Shown piece by piece: positions 29,044 through 37,557 of a DNA stretch of 64,000 bases (position 1 is its first letter; each line of letters opens with the position of its first letter). The stretch lies in the NCBI GenBank assembly GCA_011523505.1, contig WTGP01000008.1, positions 62,001 through 126,000 on the forward strand, in the 5' to 3' direction. The position numbers and the translations under genes were made by a program. The DNA is from Gammaproteobacteria bacterium. GTDB taxonomy: Bacteria; Pseudomonadota; Gammaproteobacteria; Steroidobacterales; Foliamicaceae. Under the pieces are notes generated by a model. That model was not told the origin of the DNA. It ran no database searches and worked only from the letters and a program-made list of their open reading frames with translations.

Positions 29044-29778
29044 CTAATTCACTGCCAGCATCGCGTGAATTAGAGTTATATTAGAGCGTCCATCAAGTCG
29101 TGGGTGGCTACTTTCCCAAGTGTCAAGCAGTGTTGTGTACTGGGACACGGCTAAGATTTCAGTGTTCCTTGAGCGCCCCAAAAGAAATTTATTTATACCT
29201 TGAACGGCTTGTGTTCCGTTGCCATTGACGACGTAGCCAATCATAAAGCCCGTCGCGTGGTTTTCGGCATATTGGCTATTGCTAAATCGATTAATTCCCC
29301 CGATAACGTAGAGACGCGCGAGTGCGGCGTTTCCGTGTGCAACTCGTTTGCATTCAATGATTACATGTGGATCATGTTCTGCAGGTTGACGAAAAAGGGG
29401 AGTTAGATAGAGTGGTATGTCAGTGCGACCATCGGGCACTGTCATGCCAGCAACAGACCTCGATTCTGTTCCTGGAGCCACAATTATTGAATCGCTCCAC
29501 GGAAATCCTTGCTGCTCCAAGGCGACCCGCATTGCATCCCTAAGGCATTCCGTTATAACAATTTCATCTGCGTCTGGCTTAACCTCAACACGAAGCAACG
29601 CAATCCGCCAACCCGCTTTGATCGTTTGTAGTATGGCTACTTGTATCTCGTCCTTTAGGTTGATAAAGCGACGTGCAACAACCGTGGTTTGGCCAAGCGG
29701 CAACTTCAAGGCTTCACCATAGAAAAGCTTTCCGAAACAACGGCGTCGACATCTTCCAATGCGGCGGCCTTCATCCAA
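29044..29778 (-). CDS. Putative PD-(D/E)XK restriction nuclease partner of adjacent methylase
   Basis: VPDGRTDIPLYLTPLFRQPAEHDPHVIIECKRV (D...ECK); overlaps the 3' end of the upstream methylase gene; start codon uncertain. Confidence 0.6.
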   Translation of the reverse strand: MDEGRRIGRCRRRCFGKLFYGEALKLPLGQTTVVARRFINLKDEIQVAILQTIKAGWRIALLRVEVKPDADEIVITECLRDAMRVALEQQGFPWSDSIIVAPGTESRSVAGMTVPDGRTDIPLYLTPLFRQPAEHDPHVIIECKRVAHGNAALARLYVIGGINRFSNSQYAENHATGFMIGYVVNGNGTQAVQGINKFLLGRSRNTEILAVSQYTTLLDTWESSHPRLDGRSNITLIHAMLAVN

Positions 29779-32681
29779 TTTTTTCTTGCCGCTGGTTTGA
29801 TGATGATTACTTCGTTTTCGCCATGCACGCGCAACTCGCGTTCCCCAATTAACGCAGAGTTGAGTTTTACTCTTAGCCTCTGTTCAATTTGGCTTAGTAC
29901 GAATGCAAGGTTGCCTTCGGGTGTGACACGACTGAACGTGGGAGTTCTTCTACCTCTCTGGATTACAAAGCGGACCACACGAATAGGCGAAAGCAGCGAG
30001 AAATCAAGAATATCAGCATCCACGTGACGTCTGTTTGTAGCTTGCAGCCAGATATCGAGACCAGCCACAAACGTTTCCGCGTAAGCATTGACATCTTCAA
30101 TACTTGCCGGCTTGATCGAAGAATCACGATTCCTTACCCAATTCCAACCCGCCCGAGAGAATCCGTCACGAACTACGACTTTCTCAAATTCATTCAGGCC
30201 GTAAAGGCTAAAAACGGCATTGTCTAGCCTCCGTAGTTCACCTTCGGTCGGTCCTGCCTTACTAAATCTCTTCTGTAGTGAATTGATTTCCTTGCCGGCT
30301 TCGGTTTCAAATGCCTTACTTGGATTAGGGATTGGAAGCATACCGGTATCTTTGACAAATAACCGCCGTTTCCAGACTCCGAACTCCGACGCGGTCATTA
30401 GGAAAAACCAACCCGCTAGGGCTGATCCTAAAACACCACAAATTAATCTTGCACTATCAAGCTGTTCCTGCGGAAGCGACACTCCAAAGAATGCGTCCGT
30501 AAAGACTAGGTCCCGCTCACTAACCGCCGTGATTGGACGTGCCCCACCTTTCATGAATTCCTTTATGAGCAGAAGAGGCGCCTTATAAATTTCGCGCGAA
30601 CGTGGCCACTGCGCTTTATCCTCAGTAAAGCGGGGAAGATCTTCAGGCAGGTGGAACGTGCTTAGATCGCTAGCTTGCAGAAAATCCAAGTCTTGAAGAA
30701 AACGTGTGTCGTTGGTTCTCTTTTCTGGCTTGCCAAGTATGAGACCGTCCCGCCACTCCGAGCCCATTTCGGATAGCCAGTCTGAGAGCAGCATAAATCG
30801 ATTACGGAGCCGCGAAACCAGTAGCATGTCTCGCCCCTTGCCGTTTGCTGCTACCTTTAGTAACGAGGGATCAGTACTCCATTCCTTTCTGGAAAGGACC
30901 TTGACATCCCCAGGAGAAATCTCGAACGTGTGAGATTTTTCTGCCGACAGCGACCAAGGCACATTTACAAGCGTTAGGTGATTCGGGTCCTGTGAGCGGT
31001 GTCCAGCCAAGAGCAATATAGCCGGCATTTTGGCCGTTGGAAAAAGCCACTTTGTCATTTGGGTCACGTTTACTAAAGTAACCGGTGGCAGTTTTTCTGT
31101 TACGTATTGAACTGTTTCAGAACTAGAACGACTTGAAGAAAAAAATGGCATGGCGCTCAGCACAATGCCGTATTTTGTGCTCGAGTCGCCAAAATCGGTC
31201 GTGCGAAGCAAAAAATCTAGTGCTTCCCCACGCGGTTGCCTATATTGTTCGGCTGGCAGACGCCGCCGTCTATCTGCAGTTCCTTCACGGCCCCGGAATG
31301 TCCATGGAGGATTGCCCACAATGACATCAAAGGTTCGTGTCTTACCGTCTTGGCTCAGTAAACTTGATCCTTCGGGCTTCGTTTCGATGTCGCGAGCATC
31401 TCCTATAAGAAGTGTTCGTCCAATCAGCCGCTCGAATCGTAGAGCCTCGGGAGGTCTAGGATCAGGATCTAGTTCAAGCGCCGCCAAATACAAACTAAAG
31501 GCTGCAACTCGCACTGCGGCCTCGCTTATGTCGACTCCAAAGACTTGCTTGTACAGCGTAGATCGAATCAGTTCACGACTCGCCCTTGTTGTTGTTTTAC
31601 GCTCAACAAGCCGCCGGAATGCCTCCACGAGAAATATCCCTGACCCACAAGTCAAGTCGAGCACCGTTTCGTTTCCATGCGCAGAACTCATGACTTCGTC
31701 CAAGATCAAGGAAACCACTGGAAGCCGCGTGTAGTGGACGCTGCGGGAACTCCTCTCGACTTCTTTAGCTAACTCAGCGGCACTCTTGGACGTCGAGTCA
31801 TTTGCAGAATGCGCAAACTGTTCGTAGATCAGGCTGATGATCTCAATCGGAATGATGTCAAACTGATATGGGAAAAATGAGGTTTGTCCGGTCTCTGGAT
31901 CGACTGCGTCAAGAAAATCAGCTATGCGCCCGAGGTGGTCAGAATCGATTGGACCGCTAATTGCGGAAGCGGTAAAAATATCGCCGCCGAAAACCCTGGC
32001 TAACCAGTCAAAGAGGCGCTCTGAAGCACTTTCCGTTCGAAGTGCTTGCGGCAAGTTCGGCACACCGCACTCGATCTCTAGACGATTCGAATCAACTATC
32101 TCACGGTCGACAAGGTATTGAGCAAACATAGAGCGCCCAATTAACGCCTGAGCCAATTCGCGAGATAGGCCACCCTTTAGTAGGTCTCGCTCCAAAGCGG
32201 CCAAATCAGAAAGCAGTTGCGCGTCTACACTTGTATCTCGGCTAACTGGCGTTGACCTCGACCAGAATTGGCCGGTTTCCATCGCGAGTCGGCCTGCCAA
32301 TTCATCCAATTCAATAAGTTGCTGGTCGACCGCCTCAAAGCTCCTGAGCAAGTGCTCGTCGGCGTCTTCCGCGGCCACCGGGCGTCCGTAACCATTGAAC
32401 AAGTCGATCCGCGGAGGTGAAATTACCCATAGCAAAGGTGCAAAACCTTCATTCCATATCTCACGACGCCAAGCACTAATCGTGGCATCGTTAGGACGCG
32501 AATCGCAGTACTTGAAATAAACAGTTGTAGCTGTGGAACCCTGCCAAGATGCATCAGGACTAAAGCAACGTCCCCGCCGGATGCGTTGCGCGTCTATTCC
32601 AAGCCGAACACCCGGACTGGGGCTTCCCGCATAGAGGTAGCCCGTCGCTTCTAGCACGTACTCCAGCGGACCCATACTCAT
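29706..32681 (-). CDS. Eco57I-like N-6 adenine DNA methylase (type IIG-like)
   Basis: LDLTCGSGIFLVEAFRRL SAM motif, FDVIVGNPPWTFRG catalytic motif, N-terminal TVYFKYCDSRPNDATISAWRREIWNEGFAPLLWVI. Confidence 0.82.
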   Translation of the reverse strand: MSMGPLEYVLEATGYLYAGSPSPGVRLGIDAQRIRRGRCFSPDASWQGSTATTVYFKYCDSRPNDATISAWRREIWNEGFAPLLWVISPPRIDLFNGYGRPVAAEDADEHLLRSFEAVDQQLIELDELAGRLAMETGQFWSRSTPVSRDTSVDAQLLSDLAALERDLLKGGLSRELAQALIGRSMFAQYLVDREIVDSNRLEIECGVPNLPQALRTESASERLFDWLARVFGGDIFTASAISGPIDSDHLGRIADFLDAVDPETGQTSFFPYQFDIIPIEIISLIYEQFAHSANDSTSKSAAELAKEVERSSRSVHYTRLPVVSLILDEVMSSAHGNETVLDLTCGSGIFLVEAFRRLVERKTTTRASRELIRSTLYKQVFGVDISEAAVRVAAFSLYLAALELDPDPRPPEALRFERLIGRTLLIGDARDIETKPEGSSLLSQDGKTRTFDVIVGNPPWTFRGREGTADRRRRLPAEQYRQPRGEALDFLLRTTDFGDSSTKYGIVLSAMPFFSSSRSSSETVQYVTEKLPPVTLVNVTQMTKWLFPTAKMPAILLLAGHRSQDPNHLTLVNVPWSLSAEKSHTFEISPGDVKVLSRKEWSTDPSLLKVAANGKGRDMLLVSRLRNRFMLLSDWLSEMGSEWRDGLILGKPEKRTNDTRFLQDLDFLQASDLSTFHLPEDLPRFTEDKAQWPRSREIYKAPLLLIKEFMKGGARPITAVSERDLVFTDAFFGVSLPQEQLDSARLICGVLGSALAGWFFLMTASEFGVWKRRLFVKDTGMLPIPNPSKAFETEAGKEINSLQKRFSKAGPTEGELRRLDNAVFSLYGLNEFEKVVVRDGFSRAGWNWVRNRDSSIKPASIEDVNAYAETFVAGLDIWLQATNRRHVDADILDFSLLSPIRVVRFVIQRGRRTPTFSRVTPEGNLAFVLSQIEQRLRVKLNSALIGERELRVHGENEVIIIKPAARKNWMKAAALEDVDAVVSESFSMVKP

Positions 32682-33192
32682 ATTCTCTTGTGTTGCAAGC
32701 CTGACTTCTCCGAATTTGATGCTTCCAAGCTATGCCTTTCGAACGGCAATGCCGTAAACCATCCCGAGGTTTGGTCAATCAGAACCTAAGAGACACGATC
32801 ATACCAAGCGATCTATTAAGCCCATTCGGCAGAATTGCTGCGCTAAGCGAAAAATGATGCATTGGCACAACCTTCGCTGCGCCGACGGTCAGATTTTGGC
32901 TACAGGTCTGAACAAGGCGGCAGCACTGGTCTAACATTCGTAATCGGAGTTGCGCACCTTTAACGCGACCGAGCGGGCTATCGTTTCCAAAGACTGCGGC
33001 GCGCTTCGATATCGATTCTGCGGCTTCCGAAATTGCGGGCACCACCCTGCACTGTCTCTCTGCAAACGTATCACCGCTACGACGCGCTAGTCATCGATCT
33101 TTTTTTGGCCACACTTCACGCTTCCGTGATCGTGACCATAGGGCAGTTGCCCAATGACAGATCTCGCTGTCACCTTAAGCCAAGTTGGCCGG

Positions 33193-33509
33193 TGCCCGGG
33201 GCCGGACTCGAACCGGCACGGGGTTTCCCCCGGGGGATTTTCTTACCCGCTACGGCTTTCGCCGCGGGAGGCGCGTCGCAACGCGCTCCCTTTGGGGTCT
33301 GGACTTTCCCTCTGCCGTATCGCCGTTCCGCGACGTAGGCCGGAGCCGTCAAGTCTCTACACTTTCCCCGTAATACCGGGGCTTAGCTCGGGATTGCCAC
33401 CACCTTGCGTGCTGAGGTTTCCCCGAATTTGACTCCTGGTGCATCGGGCGGTTTCCCGACCGGCGCTCAATATCAAGTCCCCTGCGTATACCCATTTCGC
33501 CACCCGGGC
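33193..33509 (-). tRNA. tRNA-Leu(UAA) interrupted by an intron
   Basis: Exon 1 GCCCGGGTGGCGAAATGGGTATACGCAGGGGACTT (33509-33475); exon 2 AAAATCCCCCGGGGGAAACCCCGTGCCGGTTCGAGTCCGGCCCCGGGCA (33241-33193); acceptor, D, anticodon, long variable and T stems all pair; spliced loop CTTAAAA. Confidence 0.92.
33242..33474 (-). ncRNA. Group I intron (IC3-like) in tRNA-Leu anticodon loop, 233 nt
   Basis: 5' splice site after U, 3' terminal G; TTCGGGGAAACCT, GGCAATCCCGAGCTAAGCC and GTGTAGAGACTTGACGG match the core elements remembered from cyanobacterial tRNA-Leu group I introns. Confidence 0.92.
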
Positions 33510-33537
33510 ACAGGCGGCGAAGTTTAGCAAAGTCCCG

Positions 33538-34902
33538 TCAGCCGGCGGGCAGAACGTCGCGCAGCAGCCCCCAGAGCACGATCAGGATCAGGATGGGCGC
33601 GAGCCACAGGAGGGCGCGCCAGATCGTGAGAAGCGAACCGCTCAGGGCCGTTTCCGCGCGTGCGGAGCCCAGCGACCAGAAATAGCCCAGGAACACGGCC
33701 AGCAGCAGGGCGTTGACCGGGAGCAGCAGGTTGGCGACCAGGAAATCGACGAGCTGGAAAAGGCCCATCTCGCTGAAAATGCCGCCCAGCGGCTTCACGT
33801 CGGCCCATACGTTGAAAGAGAGTACGAAGACCATGCCGACCGCCCAGGTCAGGCATCCCATTAGCAGCGTTGCCAGCGGACGCGAGAGGAACGTGTCCCG
33901 CGACAGCCAGGCCACGGCCGGCTCGATCATGCCGAATCCGGTCGTGATCGCGGCCAGGCTCAGCATCACGAAGAACAGGGTCCCCAGGAGCACGCCGCCG
34001 GGCATGCCCGCGAACGCGACCGGCAGAGTCTCGAAGATCAGCCCGGGACCGCTGTTGGCTTCCAGCCCCATGGCGAAAACGATGGGGAAGATCGCCATTC
34101 CAGCGAGCAGCGCCACCAGCGAGTCGGCGCCGGCAATGATCGCGCCGGCCCGGGGCAGCGACACGCGCTGTGGCACATAGGCCCCGTACGTGATGAGCAT
34201 GCCCACGCCGATGGCCAGCGAAAAGAGCGCCTGTCCGAGCGCCATCAGCACGCCATCGAGCGTAAGCGCGGAGAAGTCGGCGCTGAACAGGAACGCCATT
34301 CCTCGGCCGAAGTCGCCCGCGATCGCGGCCCAGCCCACCAGCACCAGCAGCAGCGCGAACAGGCCCGGCATCATCAACTTGCTGGCCCGTTCCAGGCCCT
34401 TTCGGACCCCGCCGGCGATGACCGCCACCACGATGGCGATGAACAACCCGTGCCAGAACATGAGACGCCAGGGGTCGCTCAACAACTCTCCGAACAACGC
34501 CTGTGAGCCCTCGGCGCTGATGCCCCGGAACGTGCCCTGCGCCGCCAGCAGCGTGTAGTTCAGTGACCAGCCGGCGACGATGCTGTAGTAGGTGATGCCC
34601 ACCAGCGGAACGAGGATCGACAACCAGCCGATAAGCACCCAGGCGCCGCTTCGCCCTTCGCGCGAGGCCACTTCGCGCATGGTGTGGACGGCGTTTCGCC
34701 CGCCGCGCCGGCCCAGCGCCAGTTCGCCGACAACCAGCGGCAGGCCAAGCAGCAGCACCCAGCCGACGTACACCAGAACGAACGCGCTTCCGCCGTTGCT
34801 GCCGGCGATATAGGGGAAGCGCCACAGGTTGCCTAGACCGACCGCCGCCCCGACCGACGCCAGGATAAAGCCCCGCGTGGACGACCAGGTTTCCGTCTTC
34901 AT
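33538..34902 (-). CDS. Sodium-dependent neurotransmitter-symporter (NSS/SNF) family transporter
   Basis: TRGFILASVGAAVGLGNLWRFPYIAGSNGGSAFVLVYVG signature. Confidence 0.93.
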   Translation of the reverse strand: MKTETWSSTRGFILASVGAAVGLGNLWRFPYIAGSNGGSAFVLVYVGWVLLLGLPLVVGELALGRRGGRNAVHTMREVASREGRSGAWVLIGWLSILVPLVGITYYSIVAGWSLNYTLLAAQGTFRGISAEGSQALFGELLSDPWRLMFWHGLFIAIVVAVIAGGVRKGLERASKLMMPGLFALLLVLVGWAAIAGDFGRGMAFLFSADFSALTLDGVLMALGQALFSLAIGVGMLITYGAYVPQRVSLPRAGAIIAGADSLVALLAGMAIFPIVFAMGLEANSGPGLIFETLPVAFAGMPGGVLLGTLFFVMLSLAAITTGFGMIEPAVAWLSRDTFLSRPLATLLMGCLTWAVGMVFVLSFNVWADVKPLGGIFSEMGLFQLVDFLVANLLLPVNALLLAVFLGYFWSLGSARAETALSGSLLTIWRALLWLAPILILIVLWGLLRDVLPAG

Positions 34903-34911
34903 GGCGAAAAA

Positions 34912-34944
34912 ATACCACTCCCCCTGCCGCAGGGGGAGTGGTAT
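34912..34944 (-). terminator. 15-bp perfect stem-loop followed by T-run (terminator of upstream TonB receptor gene and/or leader hairpin)
   Basis: ataccactccccctg-ccg-cagggggagtggtat; minus-strand 3' side continues TTTTTTCGCCATG. Confidence 0.8.
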
Positions 34945-34988
34945 GAGTCTCCCCTCCTCACAAAAAGGGGATCAAGTCAAGGCTGCGC

Positions 34989-37433
34989 CTAGCCGCCGAA
35001 CGCCTGCGTTACCGCAAGACCGACGGTGCGCGGACGGCTCGTGATCTTGTTGGTGGGCTGACCGCCGCCGGTCCCGATCGAGATGTCCGGCTGCTCGTCG
35101 GCAATGTTCTCGAGGAACAGTTGCAGGTCCAGCCCGCGCTCCTGGTTGCTGAAGCCCAGACGGGCGTTGAACAACTGGAAGGAGTCCTTGAAGCGGTTGT
35201 TTCCGGCGGTGGGCCGCAGTTGCGTCCAGGAACTGCCCTTGTGACTGCCTTCCACGCGCACAAAGGCGTCCCAGCCGGCGATGGGCGGCTGGAAGTTGTA
35301 TTGCGCCATGAAACTTGCGGTCATTTCCGGAATCTCCGGAATCTTGTCGCCGGCCTTGCCTGGTGCGACCACCGAGTCCGACACCTGGTCCTCGGACAGC
35401 TCACGCTTGCCGAGGAAGGTCAGCGCGGCCGTGAGGTCCACGCTGCCGAAGCGTCCGATCAACTCGGTCTCGACGCCGTTCACTTCGGCCTCGCCGGCGT
35501 TACCGATGAAACCGAACGCGCCGGTCGGATCCTGTCCGGCCACCTGCAGGTTTTCCCAGGTCATGAAGAACGCCGCATTGTTCCACTGCACGGCGCCGCC
35601 CATCCATTGCGACTTCACGCCGATCTCGTAGCTGGTGACCTTGTCCGCCTCGAACAGGGGCGGCACGCCGGCCTCCGCCGATGCGGGATTGTTGATGATG
35701 CCGGGGTTGTTGGTGCCGCCCAGGCGATAGCCCTCGGAACGGGTCCCGTAAACCGTCAGCTCCTCGTTCGGCTGCCAGCGCAGCACGACCCGGGTGGTAA
35801 TTTCGTCGTCATCGATCTCAAGCTCATCGGTGCGCCCGTCCGGCGGATTGGGCGCGAAGGCCGCGAAATTGAAGACCGTGTCGCCGATCTCGAACTGCTC
35901 CACCTGGAACCAGCGTATGCCCACGCCCAGTTCCCACTGGTCGTTGAACTGATAGCTGGCGTCCGCGAACACCGCGCTTTCGGTGATGTCCTTGTCGGCG
36001 AAGCGGGCGAACACACAGGGGTGGCAGCCGGGAATGCCCGCGCCCGGCTCGCTGGTCGGCGGGAAGGTGTAGGGAGTGCCGGGATCGTAGGTCAACCCGT
36101 CCGAGTTGATGACCGGCACGAAGCTCTGGAAAACGGAGTTCCGCTCGCGCGAGAACACGCCCCCCACCCATTGCAGCGCGCTCTCGCCGGCCGACGTCAG
36201 GCGCACTTCGAACGCATTCTGTTCAAGACTCTGGCGCTGGTCGGTGAGCGCGTAGATCAGGTCGGCCCGCTCGGTGAAGAAGTTGTACGCCGGAGAGCTG
36301 GCGCCTTCGTACAGGAACGTGATGATCCAGGTGGAGTCGAATTTGAACTCGAAGTCCCGCTCATAGCGCGAGGCGGTGGCCGTCAGCGTCGCGAATCCGA
36401 GGTCCAGGTCGCCGGTGACGCTGAAGATGTTCTGCTCGTCCGGCTTGAAGGTCTGGGCGTAATCGCCGACCAGGAACTCGCCCGTGTGGAAATGCGTGAA
36501 ACCCGACACACTGTCCTTGTCGCCGTTGTCGCTTACGCCGCGCTCGTCGTAGGTGTCATACGGGTGATAGCGGTTGTCCCCCGCCAGGTAACGGTCCTGC
36601 CACCAGTACTGGGCGTTGATTTCAAGAACATCGCTGGGCCGCCAGAGGAAGTTGGCCCGGAACCCGCGTGTATCGACGTAGTTGAAGTCCTGGAGATTCA
36701 GACAAGCCAGTTCAACGCCCGGATCGCGCGGGTCCTCCGCGGGGTTGACCGGACGGCAACGATTGTTCTCCAGCCAGCCGGCGTCCTCCACGTTGTAGGC
36801 CACCAGGCGCATTCCGATCGTGTCGGACAGCGGCAGATTGACCACGCCGTGGCCGCTCCAGTTGTAGTCGTTGGAGTGCGAGGTCTGTCCCAACTGCCCG
36901 CCCAGCGTCGCGCTGAACGCTTCCAGGTCCGGCTTGGCGGTGATGAAACGCATGGTTCCGCTCTGGGAATTGGCGCCGAAGGTCGTTCCCTGTGGTCCGC
37001 GAAGCGCCTCGATGCGCTCCATGTCGAACAGTTTCAGGTCGGTCGTTTGCGAGCCGCTGTTTGAAGTCGAACTCTGAATACCGGGCAGCGGCACTTCGTC
37101 GTAATAGACGGCGACCTGTTGCTGGCCGGCGGACTGGATTCCGCGCATGACGTAGCGGCGCTGTCCGGGGCCGGTGTCAAGGAAAGTCAGACCCGGCACC
37201 TGGTAGGCGAAGTCCTCGAAATCGAGGACCTGCATGTCCTCCAGGGTTTCCTGGGTAAACGCGGTAACGGTCACAGGCACGTCCTGAAGGCGCTCCGCGC
37301 CGAACTTCCGGGCGGTAACCACGATCTCCTCGATCGCTCCATCGGAATCCTGCGCGTAACCGGGGACGCCAATCAACATTACAGCCGCGGCTCCCATCAA
37401 AGTAAAACGAAGCCTCATGGCGAAGTCCTCCAA
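34989..37433 (-). CDS. TonB-dependent receptor
   Basis: Signal peptide, EEIVVTARKFGAERLQDVPVTVTAFTQETLEDM, MERIEALRGPQGTTFGANSQSGTMRFITAKPD. Confidence 0.92.
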   Translation of the reverse strand: MEDFAMRLRFTLMGAAAVMLIGVPGYAQDSDGAIEEIVVTARKFGAERLQDVPVTVTAFTQETLEDMQVLDFEDFAYQVPGLTFLDTGPGQRRYVMRGIQSAGQQQVAVYYDEVPLPGIQSSTSNSGSQTTDLKLFDMERIEALRGPQGTTFGANSQSGTMRFITAKPDLEAFSATLGGQLGQTSHSNDYNWSGHGVVNLPLSDTIGMRLVAYNVEDAGWLENNRCRPVNPAEDPRDPGVELACLNLQDFNYVDTRGFRANFLWRPSDVLEINAQYWWQDRYLAGDNRYHPYDTYDERGVSDNGDKDSVSGFTHFHTGEFLVGDYAQTFKPDEQNIFSVTGDLDLGFATLTATASRYERDFEFKFDSTWIITFLYEGASSPAYNFFTERADLIYALTDQRQSLEQNAFEVRLTSAGESALQWVGGVFSRERNSVFQSFVPVINSDGLTYDPGTPYTFPPTSEPGAGIPGCHPCVFARFADKDITESAVFADASYQFNDQWELGVGIRWFQVEQFEIGDTVFNFAAFAPNPPDGRTDELEIDDDEITTRVVLRWQPNEELTVYGTRSEGYRLGGTNNPGIINNPASAEAGVPPLFEADKVTSYEIGVKSQWMGGAVQWNNAAFFMTWENLQVAGQDPTGAFGFIGNAGEAEVNGVETELIGRFGSVDLTAALTFLGKRELSEDQVSDSVVAPGKAGDKIPEIPEMTASFMAQYNFQPPIAGWDAFVRVEGSHKGSSWTQLRPTAGNNRFKDSFQLFNARLGFSNQERGLDLQLFLENIADEQPDISIGTGGGQPTNKITSRPRTVGLAVTQAFGG

Positions 37434-37557
37434 AAGCTGAGTTTCGATTCTAGCACGCGGGCAGAAAGCCGAAATTCAGGAAAATCCAAGAAGTTGCGAA
37501 GACTTTTCCTGCTGTCCGGGCGAACCCCGGGAAGGCTGCTACACTGATCGAATTGTC

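Noticed and set aside
32700-33190. Possible integrase or other gene remnant between the methylase and tRNA-Leu
   Set aside because: Only short ORFs without recognisable motifs; treated as non-coding.
35121-37064. 647-aa plus-strand ORF opposite the TonB receptor
   Set aside because: Antisense shadow frame; the minus-strand 814-aa TonB-dependent receptor has all family motifs.
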